Position numbers and translations under genes: made by a program
Notes under the pieces: generated by a model
What the model was told of the DNA's origin: nothing
What the model saw: only the letters and a program-made list of their open reading frames with translations
Databases searched by the model: none
From: Megaustenia siamemsis
Taxonomy: Eukaryota; Mollusca; Gastropoda; Stylommatophora; Ariophantidae
DNA: 64,000 nt
Direction: 5' to 3'
NCBI GenBank assembly: GCA_032433765.1
Contig: JAVIAB010000073.1
Span: 66,272,205-66,336,204, forward strand
Shown here: positions 21,880 through 32,800 of the stretch, piece after piece
Layout: every line of letters starts with the position of its first letter
Position numbering within the stretch: the stretch's first letter is position 1

Positions 21880-22130
21880 TGGTGGCAAGTATACAAATTT
21901 TAAATTATATATAGAACTTTTGTTCGTAGAGTCAATTTGATATAGTTCCATGCTCTTGGTGTGAGTTTCCCAAATGTTGTCGCTGCCTTTCAAATACGTA
22001 CATTTAGTTCCTCATCTAAGGAAAGTGTGGCTGTAATAGTGGATCCAAGATAGCTGAACTTCTGTACTGACTCAAGCAGGCTTCCATTCAAAGTAATGGT
22101 TGTTGGTTTGCTTATAACATATTTTTGATT
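21880..22130 (-). pseudogene. LINE fragment inside the transposon
   Basis: Minus-strand reading: TITLNGSLLESVQKFSYLGS, then LSLDEELNVRI, a stop, and KAATTFGKLTPRAW. This is the 'YLGS.it..g.l..Ei..Ri.kAa..F..L...vW' connector of LINE RTs. It lies within the transposon, 3' of its transposase. Confidence 0.75.
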
Positions 22131-22224
22131 GCTTGGGTGGTCTTGAACAATAAACTGTTTAACAAATCAACTAGGAAATTTTGCAAATCAAACTATTTAT
22201 CTGTAGACTTAATCAGAGTAATGA

Positions 22225-23504
22225 TCATTCAGAATCAGACGAGTCAAATAGGTCGATTACTGCTTTCGGCTGAACAAACAACAAACCATCCTTTTTCCAA
22301 TATTCCTCTTCTTGTCGTAACACATGATCCTCACATTTTACCCAGTAGTCTTTATTTATATTTGATAGAGCCTTAGAGACCTTTGTAAGTGTCTCAACAT
22401 CGCATAATTTGAAAGTTTTATTTGTATATGCTACGTGTCCTTTAACTTTTGCCCAAACTAGTTCTATAGGATTTAAGTGTGCATGATATGGAGGTAGTCT
22501 CAAACATCTATGGCCATGTTCTTGAATTAACTTGTCTATTTTAAATATCTTTGTACGTTGTGTCTGTTTTACAAGGCTAAGCAATTCGGGTTTCAAGTAG
22601 CTGTCGTTAACTTGTATGTGTTCTTTTATGAGCCACGTTTTGACTGCATCTTTTGTACTTGATGATGTTGGGATTCTATCTTCTACGTTATGGTATGAAG
22701 CATTGTCCATTATCAGACAAGAAGGTCGATCTAATATTGGAAGGATACTTTTCTCGATCCAGTCTTTAAATATGTGCCCATTCATTTGGAGTGGTAGTCT
22801 CTATTGTCTATGGATTTTGAAATGAAAACGAGATGAGCATTCTGCAACAACCCATTATGTCTGCTACCTGCATGTGCAACTATCAAACGTTGCCCTTTAC
22901 TGCTTGGTACTGATCTTTTAATACTTCCATCTGCTAACTGCCATTCCTTTTCATTTGTATGATGAGCGTTGATCCAAGTTTCATCTAAATAAACAATATC
23001 ATAATCATTTTCGCGCATTTCCTTCACTTCACGTAAATACTTGCTTCTAAGAGCTACTAGATGTGGCTTCTCACAAATAATGTTTTTTCCACCAGCATAC
23101 TTTCTAAAGGTGAAGCCTGCACTTCTTAATATTTTCCATAATGAAGTTTTTGATATTTCAATGTCGTTGTTAGTTTTCAGACAAAGCTTCAACTTTCTAA
23201 GTGTCACTTCTTCGTTTATATCAAACATTCAACAGATTTCTCTTTTTACTAGGTCCTTATCAAAACTGTCTAACGTTTCTTTCCTTCCTTGCTTTCTTGC
23301 ATTTGTTGGCAATAAATATCCGCTTCCTTTAACTATTCGATCAAATGAACGTTTACACAAACCTAAAATATGCATTGTTCTCTTCTCAGGGTTTGATAAA
23401 GAACAATAAAGATGTCCCTTTTTACGCTCTCTGCAGAAGTATTGATAAATCTTTATAGCAATGTTATGCTCAGTAAAATATTTTGCCTTTATATTCATTC
23501 TCAC
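22225..23504 (-). pseudogene. DDE transposase, wide D-E spacing
   Basis: Cut-and-paste transposase of the IS630/Tc1/mariner superfamily. Three consecutive minus-strand segments: 23504-23229 (N-terminal DNA-binding region), an in-frame TGA, 23228-22782 (a helix-turn-helix-like KTSLWKILRSAGFTFRK, then the first catalytic Asp in VYLDETW), a -1 frameshift near 22790, and 22785-22225 (second Asp in CLIMDNASYHN, catalytic Glu in HLNPIELVWAKVKG). About 80 residues separate the second Asp from the Glu, against 34-41 in classic Tc1/mariner. The catalytic triad is intact; only the two lesions inactivate it. Confidence 0.85.
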
Positions 23505-24002
23505 ATAGACTTGCAGAAGATAATATGGATAGTGCCGCCTCCTTTCTGTAAATATTGAGATTTGCCTCTGAATTATGACTCGAACTCGAGTCTACGGCCG
23601 TGATTTTGACGTCACATAATTTCCGGTTTCGGCTAAAATGTCATTTTGTGCTAAACGGGAAATTTCATATGTAACATTTCTTTATAAAAATGTATAGTGG
23701 AAACATAACTATTTTAGGACGGTGCGCATTCAGCCGTGAAGGTCATGCCTATATGCTAAAGAATCAGCTGTGAGATGTAAGCATCTACATAATCCCGCCG
23801 GTGTTTATAATATCGATTAACTTTTTTTTAATATAGGTTAAATAAGGCATCTTTGAAACTGGATCACATTTCTTTGATAAAAAAATATTTTTATAGCGAC
23901 ATTAGTATTCTAAACCTAACTTCAAAAGATCAATGCAAATGAACAATAAGTTTTTGAAAAAAATAAATTAATGTCTAGGCAAACGAATCTGAACGGACTA
24001 TA

Positions 24003-24567
24003 GTAGTGAACTTAATTAGAAAAGACAAGAACATGTTTTGGTCTTGCCAAATGCTATAATGCCATGAAAAACAATAATGGAGGGTATTGTGTCTGCCTTA
24101 ACCTTAGATTATGATACCTATCTGAAACTCTCCTAGTTACAATACCGTGGTAAAAAATACTACATGTGTAATTTGCAAAAATAATATTTATGTGGACAAA
24201 TTTTTTTACAAAAATATGGAACGACACATATGAAGAACAAAATTAAGATTTCCAAAGTGAAATCCTTTTCTGGGTAGAATTTTGTGTGTGTTATTGTAGA
24301 TGTAAATGGCATAAGCATTCATTTTCCACACTATTAGAACACATAAGGCACTAAAATGAAATAATTATCTTCAACTTACAATATTTTTTGAAGTATCCTT
24401 TGTATCTCAGAAAAAAATCTATCCAATTGAAGGTTCACAAGTGACTAGTACAAACAATTAGGATTTAGAATTTTACCTGTACTTAGGTAAATGCAATCGC
24501 CAGCACCCATATTGTATCAGATGCAGTAATTATTTCTTGGTTATGATCAGATATATTGCCCTTTGAA
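24003..24567. other. Intronic sequence, nothing recognised
   Basis: AT-rich, no coding or RNA signature seen. Confidence 0.4.
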
Positions 24568-25235
24568 CATATTACACTCTGGCTATCTGATGAGTACTTT
24601 GTCCGTTGATACGTCCAGCCTATTTATTGTTTGTGGTACGTTCCCGCATTACACTTTAGCTATCTGGTGTGTACATTGTCCGTTGACACGTCCAGCCTAT
24701 TTATTGTTCGTGGTATGTTCCCGCATTACACTTTAGCTATCTGGTGTGTACATTGTCCGTTGACACGTCCAGCCTATTTATTGTTTGTGGTACGTTCCCG
24801 CATTACACTTTAGCTATCTGGTGTGTACATTGTCCGTTGACACGTCCAGCCTATTTGTTGTTCGTGGTATGTTCCCGCATTACACTTTAGTTATCTGGTG
24901 TGTACTTTGTCCGTTGACACATGCAGACCATTCGTTATACACAGTATGATCTCGCATTACGCTTTAGCTATTTGATGTGCACATTACCGTTGACGCATTC
25001 AGCCTGTTTGTTGTTCCCACATTACGCTTTAGCTATCTGGTGTGTACTTGATCCGTTGACACATCCAGACCATTCGATATACACAGTATGTTCGTGCATC
25101 ACACTTTAGCTATTTTAGCTATCTGATGTGCACTTTATCTTTGACCCATAGTTAACAGGTCCAGCCTGTTCGTTGTTCAAGGTACGTTCATACATTATGC
25201 TTTAGCTCCGTTGACACATCCAGCCCGTTTGTTGC
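24568..25235. repeat. 77-bp minisatellite
   Basis: The marker CGCATTACACTTTAGCTATC recurs at 24645, 24722, 24799, 24876 and 24953, exactly 77 bp apart, with the first diverged unit starting about 24568. Further units to about 25235 are shortened and mutated. Central copies are nearly identical, edge copies degenerate. Short open frames through it are repeat artefacts. Confidence 0.93.
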
Positions 25236-25944
25236 CAATAATTTCCTTGTAATTTCCCCAACTTTCTATAAGTTCCTACTACTTTTGCCATTATCTTAGG
25301 GTTAGAGTTTGTTTTATGTCTCTCCGACAACTGAAGATTTCCCTCAGTCAAATTTTAAAAAAAAAAAAAAAAAATATATTTCTTGAAAATTAAAAACGTG
25401 CAGTTGAGTATATCTTCATTTTGGTGTCTGTTTCTCTTTGTGTTGTCCCTGTTTTCTGAGGAAGGTCGCATGTAGGCCGAAATAAAAAATATTTTGTATT
25501 GTCCTTTTTTTGTGAAGCTGTCACCATACTTTGTAGGTGTGTATGTTACACTCCCACCACTTGTTCCTTGCTGAAAACTCAACTGCACTTTTATGATACT
25601 GTAGTATTTTTTACTACGGTGTATGGGGAAAAGAAAAGTCCAACATCAAATAAAACAAAAATCAAACACTCAGGGGTCACTGATAGTGATAATTAGGAAG
25701 GTATAGGGAGGGGGGAAATGTTTGTCACTGGCAAACTGTTGAATTTAAACAAAAATGTATTTTGAGGCAGTAATTTTTATACCAGTATTGTAATTTATGT
25801 TTAAAACAGAAACAAGTGATGTAGAGGATTTAACTAAGACATCAAGTACTTCCTACAGCCTGCACTCATTTAGATAAGCAACGTCAACAGGAAATACAGA
25901 TACAATTTATTGCAAAGTTATGTTTGTAACACTATGCTATAGCC
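25236..25944. other. Intronic AT-rich sequence, one repeat-like hinge
   Basis: Contains an A-run at about 25358-25374 and a CTGAGGAAGGTCGCATGTAGG stretch followed by CCGAAAT at about 25455-25483. That layout is like the hinge in the inverted-repeat elements. No gene seen. Confidence 0.4.
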
Positions 25945-26135
25945 ACGAGTAGACATGCATGAAAGACATCGCAAGTGATAGCTACTTTTTAGATTGCTTA
26001 GTTGGTGTGTGTTGCAATGCTAGTCTCTTATGGCAAGGCACTGTGTCAAAGAATACAGGTTCAATCATGCTTCAGGCTGTCTCTTGTTCTTTGTGTTTTC
26101 TGTTGTTGATTATTTGTGGATTTTTCAGTGCGTTA
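25945..26135 (+). mobile_element. SINE-2 copy
   Basis: Plus-orientation partner of 20614-20835: AAGACATCGCAAGTGATAGC, TTATGGCAAGGCACTGTG, GGTTCAATCATGCTTCAGG and GTTGATTATTTGTGG. GGTTCAATC is a plausible B-box. The open frame across it is not a gene. Confidence 0.65.
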
Positions 26136-26344
26136 AACATGCCTATCCTCCTGAAATTACTCATTGATCTGTCGCCTCGGAAGTTTCTGTTCACAATAAT
26201 ATTCATCTGTTTTTTTTTCTTCAAGCTAAATAGAATCAATTCAGACTGGTGGACAAAAAAGTGATGTGTGCTGGACAGACAACGATGGAGTCAAGCACAC
26301 ATATATAGTATTGTGTGAGGCTGATGTTAAGCTGGATGATCTTG

Positions 26345-27345
26345 GAAAATTAACTTTAAAGCTGTATACTGCAGCTTTGCTAAAAGAAGACAGTACAAAA
26401 TTCTAAATGTTTCTGCCGCAGGTCTTAGTATGACAAGACAACAAACACAAATACATAGATTTCTACTTATCATAAGTAACAAACTACTGTTAATACTAAT
26501 TATGTGACTCCAGAGAAAGGGTAGGAAAGATGATGGTTCACAAGTAGGAGCAGTGGAATATGGTAAAAATATGTAAAGGAAGAGGGTAAAGGAGAACCTT
26601 TATTAAATGGATAAGGAAGAAAGGTTCTCTTAAAAAGGGGTAGAGTGAGAGGAAAGTCTTAAAGAGGAACACATTATGTCTTGTGGCAGTGTTTATAAAC
26701 CTAGGTGTATATCTGATTATGGGACACACAATTGATTTCAAAGACATCATTCAGGAAGTTAACTAGTTTGGTCTGTAGCACAAAGGGGGCACGTTTTGTA
26801 TACACACTTGCAACATGGGGCTGTTTCCCTATGGTCATGGCAGGGCTGCTGAGTTAGTTTCAAACCAAGATGTCCCAGAGGTTCCTGTCACATTTGTATC
26901 CGACCAAAGCATACAGGAGTAGAAGGCAAGTAGTGGATTTGAGTAAATGATAACATCATTTATGGACTCTGAGAGCTGCAAAATTGTGTGGGTGGTGGAT
27001 GTGAGAGAGAATCATTTTATCAGAAATGTGAGTCACGGGGCAAGAGCTTGAGTGTGGGCGATAGGGAGGATTCATTGGAGGGGAGATTGAAGAGCTGCAA
27101 TCCTTCCTATTCTAACACTGTAGTCATGTTATTAGTGGTGGTCTATTATCTAGCCACTTACAGGTCAGGGTTCACATTACCTCCTCTTTGGACCTCTTAG
27201 TGATCTCTTCACAATGCTCTGACTAAAACTAAGTAGAAATCTGTTAATCTTTCATGTCTTTGTTGTCTTGTCATATTGACAAAGGCTGAAACATTTATAA
27301 GATTGTACTGTCATTTTTTAAAGCTACCAGATAATTTAACTTATG
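26345..27345. mobile_element. Inverted-repeat element B
   Basis: About 1.0 kb with imperfect inverted arms of roughly 100 bp, about 26345-26470 and 27235-27345. Left arm: GACAGTACAAAATTCTAAAT, then TATGACAAGACAACAAA and AGATTTCTACTT. Reverse complement of right arm: GACAGTACAATCTTATAAAT, then TATGACAAGACAACAAA and AGATTTCTACTT. Each arm has a hinge ending in CTGAAAC or CAGAAAC. The centre has no recognisable gene. It ends about 170 bp before the next PALB2-like exon. Confidence 0.7.
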
Positions 27346-27515
27346 CTGTTTATATTAGATTTCTAGCGACTGTTCATGTTTTTCTCTCAATCACTTATTA
27401 ATGACAGAACTAAACCAGATCATTTTGTTTTGCACTGCACGTTTGTGATCCATATAAATGCTGAAACTAAAATGCCTCTTTATCTAAATCCTTTTTTTTT
27501 TTGGCATTTTTGCAG

Positions 27516-27606
27516 GAACATGAAGCTTGGTGTTGTTCTTAAAAAGATAAAGTTACAGTCATCCCTTCCCTGTCTGACAGGGCTTCTGGCTGCTACTTCA
27601 TACAAG
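27516..27606 (+). CDS. PALB2: PALB2-like exon, WD40 blade junction
   Basis: A 91-bp exon. A strong polypyrimidine tract and TTTTTGCAG end at 27515; donor AAG|GTACAC sits at 27606/27607. The first G finishes the Trp codon of the preceding exon; the remaining 30 codons end in phase 0. It encodes NMKLGVVLKKIKL, then SLPCLTGLLAATSYK, which lines up with NLKTGQLLKKM of human PALB2 directly after the conserved IW. No stops. Confidence 0.88.
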
Positions 27607-28136
27607 GTACACTCAAATATAAGTGTACACAAAGATTATATTGTAATAGTGTTTTCAAATGTTAGAATTGAACACCATGCTTACTTTTGTAATTCAGTGT
27701 TAAATATCTTCCACAACTGTGCTTTTCTTCAATTGTCATTGCTTTGACTCAATATAAGATACACTTTAGCATAGATTAGCTAGGCACTCCAGAAGTGCTA
27801 ACAAATATTTAGCTTGACAAATGTATGTCTCAACAGAAATCTGGTTAATGGTAGTGTACTTGTTCCAGAGAAAGGGTGGTTTTATCCTGACAGTCACTTT
27901 ATTCAGTCATCTTTAGCATTTGAGAATAGACATTTGTGATTGTATTGTTTTAAAGGCAGCAACAAATATTTAGTGTAATAGGCAAATCTGATGTATGCAG
28001 CAGGCAGCCAGACTGACACTCAACACTACAGCAATATTACAAGTATGATTTATGTTCATATTTTTTTCACTCTGATGGTCTTTTAATGAGGAACAGGCAA
28101 ATAATTCTTGGTCTTGTAATTATTTAATCATATCAG
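27607..28136. other. Intron, nothing recognised
   Basis: AT-rich intron between two propeller exons, closing with TTTAATCATATCAG. Confidence 0.5.
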
Positions 28137-28267
28137 GGCTTACTATTACTGGACACCACGTGGAGGGTTGATGATGGAGACTGTGGTGGGACTATTGCTC
28201 TAAATCCTTTGACAGGACATGCTCAGAAAATTGCCAGTTTTTCAGTTCCAAACAGCACATGGCACAG
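28137..28267 (+). CDS. PALB2: PALB2-like exon, penultimate WD40 blade
   Basis: A 131-bp exon. Acceptor CATATCAG ends at 28136 and donor CACAG|GTAAAA sits at 28267/28268. It starts in phase 0 (GLLLLDTTWRV), ends in phase 2, and encodes GGTIALNPLTGHAQKIASF and SVPNSTWHR. It corresponds to the human block with GLLFIV and LIVINPKT. The protein should continue for roughly another 70-80 residues (last blade), but no exon fitting that was found before the gap at 29783 or after the satellite. Confidence 0.85.
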
Positions 28268-28317
28268 GTAAAATGTTGAACTATGGTGATAAAGTGAATG
28301 TTCTTTACTATTATTTA

Positions 28318-28600
28318 AGGGACTGGTTGATCTCAAGGCAAGACGTAGGCCTCGAGTCAGAGATTTTGTGAGTTCAAATCCTGGCTGCATCAGTTTGAGA
28401 TTTTTATTTGTGATTTCTCTCCGGTGACCACCCCTAGTCTCAGCAGCGAGGCCCGGCTTTAAACGTTAATTAATCATCGATGGAAAAAATCTGAGTACCT
28501 TGGAAGATGGAGTTATCTACCTGTGTGGCAAGAGAGACAGACCCCTGTGGTCCCGGCTGCCGGAAAAATGGATTAACATGCAAAATTCAGTTCCTAGTCT
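28318..28600 (+). mobile_element. Possible SINE-3 with tRNA-like head
   Basis: CTGGTTGATCTCAAGGCAAG (A-box-like) and GTGAGTTCAAATCCTGGC (B-box GGTTCAAATCC with one change) lie about 40 bp apart, followed by a GC-richer body (GGTGACCACCCCTAGTCTC; AGACCCCTGTGGTCCCGGC). The head resembles 20455-20530. Retroposon rather than tRNA gene: no paired acceptor stem. Confidence 0.5.
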
Positions 28601-28789
28601 CTAAGGACTTCGCTATTGGTGAAAGCCGATGAACCAAAAAAAACTATTATTTATCAGTTGCTATTTTAGTTGTGCTCTTGCGCCATCATTTTCTGAGGCT
28701 TTGATTCTATTCTATTCATGGAATCAGTACATTGTAGTCAGAGCTTCCCCATATCCACTGTACTACCAGTCTCAACATTTCTTGAAGTG

Positions 28790-29640
28790 TATGCAGACTA
28801 ATTGTTCATGTTAGATGTTGATTGTATCTTTTCCCCACAGACCTCTCTGGATCCACCAGACCCCTCTTCCACTTTTAGACTCCTCAGTCTCTTCATCCAG
28901 TTGCAGCATTCTCTGCAGACTGAATAATTACTTTTAGCCTCCTGTTTTCCAGTTACTTCAACCCAACCCTTGACAGCCATAATGTTATTCAGATCACATA
29001 CTCTCCTTATGGACTCTTCTGCCTTAACATCCAGGATTTTTCTGTGTCTGAGATGCTTGCCCTTGGAAGTATCTAATTTCAAATGCAAGGAATGCTTTAT
29101 GTTTTTTACCAATTTTAAATAGGCCAGAACTTGATCATACTTATGCCACTCTCTTATGTTCAGTAATCAAAGTAGTCATATTGAATAGACATGTGTACCT
29201 GGTGCATCACAGAACTGTCAGCATGCTCCTCATTCTGAATTTCTTTCCAACTTTGCAGTCTGTGTTGATGAGATAGTGAGCATACCCAAGCCATAATCCC
29301 GTCTGATAGCATCAAAGTTAACAACAATAGCATGACTGCTGGATTTTTGCCTTGGCCATGATCTTGATTGCGCTGATATCTCTCCTTACCATTAAAAGAT
29401 TAAAAGAAAGGGTCCTATAAAATGTTATTCCCAAATATTTAAGTCCAGTGTGACCTCCAGACATATGCACCATTGAAGTTTATAACTAGAAGACTGTCCT
29501 TAACCAACCATTCTGTTTTTCAACAAGCATCAGATGACAGAAGTCTTGCTTGAGTTAATGAGTGCACTATTGTTATTGCTGCATGGCTATCTGATCACAT
29601 TTCCTTGCAGAAATGGCATGCCATTTTTGCTCTATCCAAG
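28790..29640 (-). pseudogene. Weak LINE RT remnant
   Basis: Minus-strand frames give KTSVICCLL, then LKYLGITFYRTLSFN and RRDISAIKIMAKAKIQQS, and DYGLGMLTISSTQTAKLER near 29600-29230. These recall the 'HPKYLGVTLDRTL..' and '..YG........k.le..Q' blocks of Jockey/I-type RTs. A 104-codon open stretch (29112-28798) follows with no recognisable domain. Very degraded. Confidence 0.4.
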
Positions 29641-29782
29641 ACCATGGACTTAACTCTTTACATACATTTCGCCGCACTGTGTGCCAAGCCAATTTCAGCC
29701 GCATAGTGCACCACTTTCAATTTGATTAGTGTGAACCTTCATCAGACCATATTCTTTTTACATGTCTTGTATCATCTTGGTA

Positions 29783-29882
29783 NNNNNNNNNNNNNNNNNN
29801 NNNNNNNNNNNNNNNNNNNNNNNNNNNNNNNNNNNNNNNNNNNNNNNNNNNNNNNNNNNNNNNNNNNNNNNNNNNNNNNNNN
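29783..29882. other. Assembly gap (100 N)
   Basis: A run of exactly 100 Ns, the usual placeholder for a gap of unknown size. Satellite sequence begins immediately after it, so the true left edge and length of the array are unknown. Confidence 0.99.
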
Positions 29883-32800
29883 TTCTTTTATCACAGTCAA
29901 ACAACGATCTTCTTGTATCACAGTCAACAACGATCTTCTGTATCACAGTCAAACAACGATCTTCTTTATCACAGTCAAACATCGAATCTTCTTGTATCAC
30001 AGTCAAAACATCGATCTTCTTTCTCACAGTCATACGGATCTTCTTTTATCACAGTCAAACATCGATCTTCTTGTATCACAGTCAAACAACGATCTTCTTG
30101 TATCACAGTCAAACAAGATCTTCTTTATCACAGTCAAACAACGATCTTCTTGTATCACAGTCAAACAACGATCTTCTTGTATCACAGTCAAACAACGATC
30201 TCTTGTATCACAGTCAACAACGATCTTCTTGTATCACAGTCCAAACAACGATCTTCTGTATCACAGTCAAACAACGATCTTCTTGTATCACAGTCAAACA
30301 ACGATCTTCTTGTATCACAGTCAAACAATGATCTTCTTGTATCACAGTCAACAATGATCTTCTTGTATCACAGTCAAACATCGATCTTCTTGTATCACAG
30401 TCAACATCGATCTTCTTTTCTCACAGTCAAACAGCGAGCTTCTTTCTCACAGTCAAACACGATCTCTTTTTATCACAGTCAAACAACGATCTTCTTGTAT
30501 CACAGTCAAAACATCGATCTTCTTTTCTCACAGTCAAACAACGATCTTCTGTATCACAGTCAACAACGATCTTCTTGTATCACAGTCAAACAACGATCAT
30601 CTTGTATCACAGTCAAACAACGATCTTCTTGTATCACAGTCAAACAACGATCTTCTTGTATCCACAGTTCAACAATGATCTTCTTGTATCACAGTCAAAC
30701 AACGATCTTCTTGTATCACAGTCAAACAATGATCTTCTTGTATCACAGTCAAACATGATCTTCTTGTATCACAGTCAAACAATGATCTTCTTGTATCACA
30801 GTCAAACAAGATCTTCTTGTATCACAGTCAAACAACGATCTTCTTGTATCACAGTCAAACATCGATCTTCTTGTATCACAGTCAAACAACGATATTCTTG
30901 TATCACAGTCAACATCGATCTTCTTGTATCACAGTCAAACAACGATCTTCTTGTATCACAGTCAAACAATGATCTTCTTGTATCACAGTCAAACAACGAT
31001 CTTCTTGTATCACAGTCAAACAACGATCTTCTTGTATCACAGTCAACAATGATCTTCTTGTATCACAGTCAAACAACGATCTTCTTGTATCACAGTCAAA
31101 CAATGATCTTCTTGTATCACAGTCAAACAACGATCTTCTTGTATCACAGTCAAACAACGATCTTCTTGTATCACAGTCAAACAACGATCTTCTTGTATCA
31201 CAGTCAAACAACGATCTTCTTTATCACAGTCAACAACGATCTCTTGTATCACAGTCAAAACACGATCTTCTTGTATCACAGTCAAACAACGATCTTCTTG
31301 TATCCACAGTCAACAACGATCTTCTTGTATCACAGTCAAACAACGATCTTCTTGTATCACAGTCAAACATGATCTTCTTGTATCACAGTCAAACAACGAT
31401 CTTCTTGTATCACAGTCAAACAACGATCTTCTTGTATCACAGTCAAACAACGATCTTCTTGTATCACAGTCAAACAACGATCTTCTTGTATCACAGTCAA
31501 ACAACGATCTTCTTGTATCACAGTCAAAACAACGATCTTCTTGTATCACAGTCAAACAACGATCTTCTTGTATCACAGTCAAACATCGATCTTCTTGTAT
31601 CACAGTCAAACACGATCTTCTTTATCACAGTCAAACAACGATCTTCTTTATCACAGTCAAACAACGATCTTCTTTTATCACAGTCAAACATCGATCTTCT
31701 TGTATCACAGTCAAACATCGATCTTCTTTCTCACAGTCAACAACGATCTTCTTGTAACAGTCAAACAACGATCTTCTTGTATCACAGTCAAACAACAATC
31801 TTCTTGTATCACAGTCAAACAACGATCTTCTTGTATCACAGTCAACAACGATCTTCTTGTATCACAGTCAAACAACGATCTTCTTGTATCACAGTCAAAC
31901 AACGATCTTCTTGTATCACAGTCAAACAATGATCTTCTTGTATCACAGTCAAACAACGATCTTCTTGTATCACAGTCAAACAACGATCTTCTTGTATCAC
32001 AGTCAAACAACGATCTTCTTGTATCACAGTCAACAACGATCTTCTTGTATCACAGTCAAACAACGATCTTCTTGTATCACAGTCAAACAACGATCTTCTT
32101 GTATCACAGTCAAACAATGATCTTCTTGTATCACAGTCAAACAACGATCTTTTTGTATCACAGTCAAACAACGATCTTCTTGTATCACAGTCAAACAACG
32201 ATCTTCTTGTATCACAGTCAAACAACGATCTTCTTGTATCACAGTCAAACAACGATCTTCTTGTATCACAGTCAAACAACGATCTTCTTGTATCACAGTC
32301 AAACAACGATCTTCTTGTATCACAGTCAAACAACGATCTTCTTGTATCACAGTCAAACAACGATCTTCTTGTATCACAGTCAAACATCGATCTTCTTGTC
32401 TCACAGTCAAACAACGATCTTCTTTATCACAGTCAAACATCGATCTTCTTGTATCACAGTCAAACAACGATCTTCTTGTATCACAGTCAAACAACGATCT
32501 TCTTGTCTCACAGTCAAACAACGATCTTCTTGTATCACAGTCAAACAACGATCTTCTTGTATCACAGTCAAACAACAATCTTCTTGTATCACAGTCAAAC
32601 AACGATCTTCTTGTATCACAGTCAAACAACGATCTTCTTGTATCACAGTCAAACAACGATCTTCTTGTATCACAGTCAAACAACGATCTTCTTGTATCAC
32701 AGTCAAACAATGATCTTCTTGTATCACAGTCAAACAATGATCTTCTTGTATCACAGTCAAACAACGATCTTCTTGTATCACAGTCAAACAACGATCTTCT

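Larger units (their letters stand above)
21615..24000 (-). mobile_element. Tc1/mariner-superfamily transposon with 25-bp inverted ends
   Basis: The ends are perfect inverted repeats: TATAGTCCGTTCAGATTCG and on to 21637 at the left mirrors 23978-24002 at the right, including the flanking TA, which is the expected target duplication (21613-21614 and 24001-24002). The element is 2,386 bp. The transposase runs on the minus strand (23504-22225) and is broken by one nonsense codon and one frameshift. A LINE fragment sits between it and the left end. The perfect long TIR suggests fairly recent activity. Confidence 0.92.
1040..28267 (+). other. PALB2: PALB2-like gene (six visible exons, 5' and 3' incomplete)
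   Basis: Gene-level entry joining six exons. Donor/acceptor pairs are consistent and the phases run 0, 0, 2, 2, 0, 2, so every codon split across an intron is completed correctly (AA|G for Lys, TG|G for Trp). In animals PALB2 bridges BRCA1 to BRCA2/RAD51 in homologous recombination in the nucleus; its C-terminal WD40 propeller binds BRCA2. The conceptual C-terminal half follows human PALB2 block by block; the most telling stretch is the exon 4/5 join, VSVWNMK then VVLKKIKL, opposite the human VIWNLKTGQLLKKM. The N-terminal coiled-coil exons are off the window and the last propeller blade was not found. The introns are almost entirely transposon-derived. Homology was judged by eye from remembered family sequence, not by a search. 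Confidence 0.85.

Noticed and set aside
25959..26264. 101-codon plus-strand ORF
   Set aside because: It overlaps the SINE-2 copy and continues into AT-rich intron; no domain or splice support.
27376..27747. 123-codon ORF as a single coding unit
   Set aside because: Only 27516-27606 is exon; clear acceptor and donor sites bound it and the rest reads through intron.
28798..29112. 104-codon minus-strand ORF as a host gene
   Set aside because: No domain recognised, no splice or start evidence, and it adjoins degraded LINE sequence in the same orientation.
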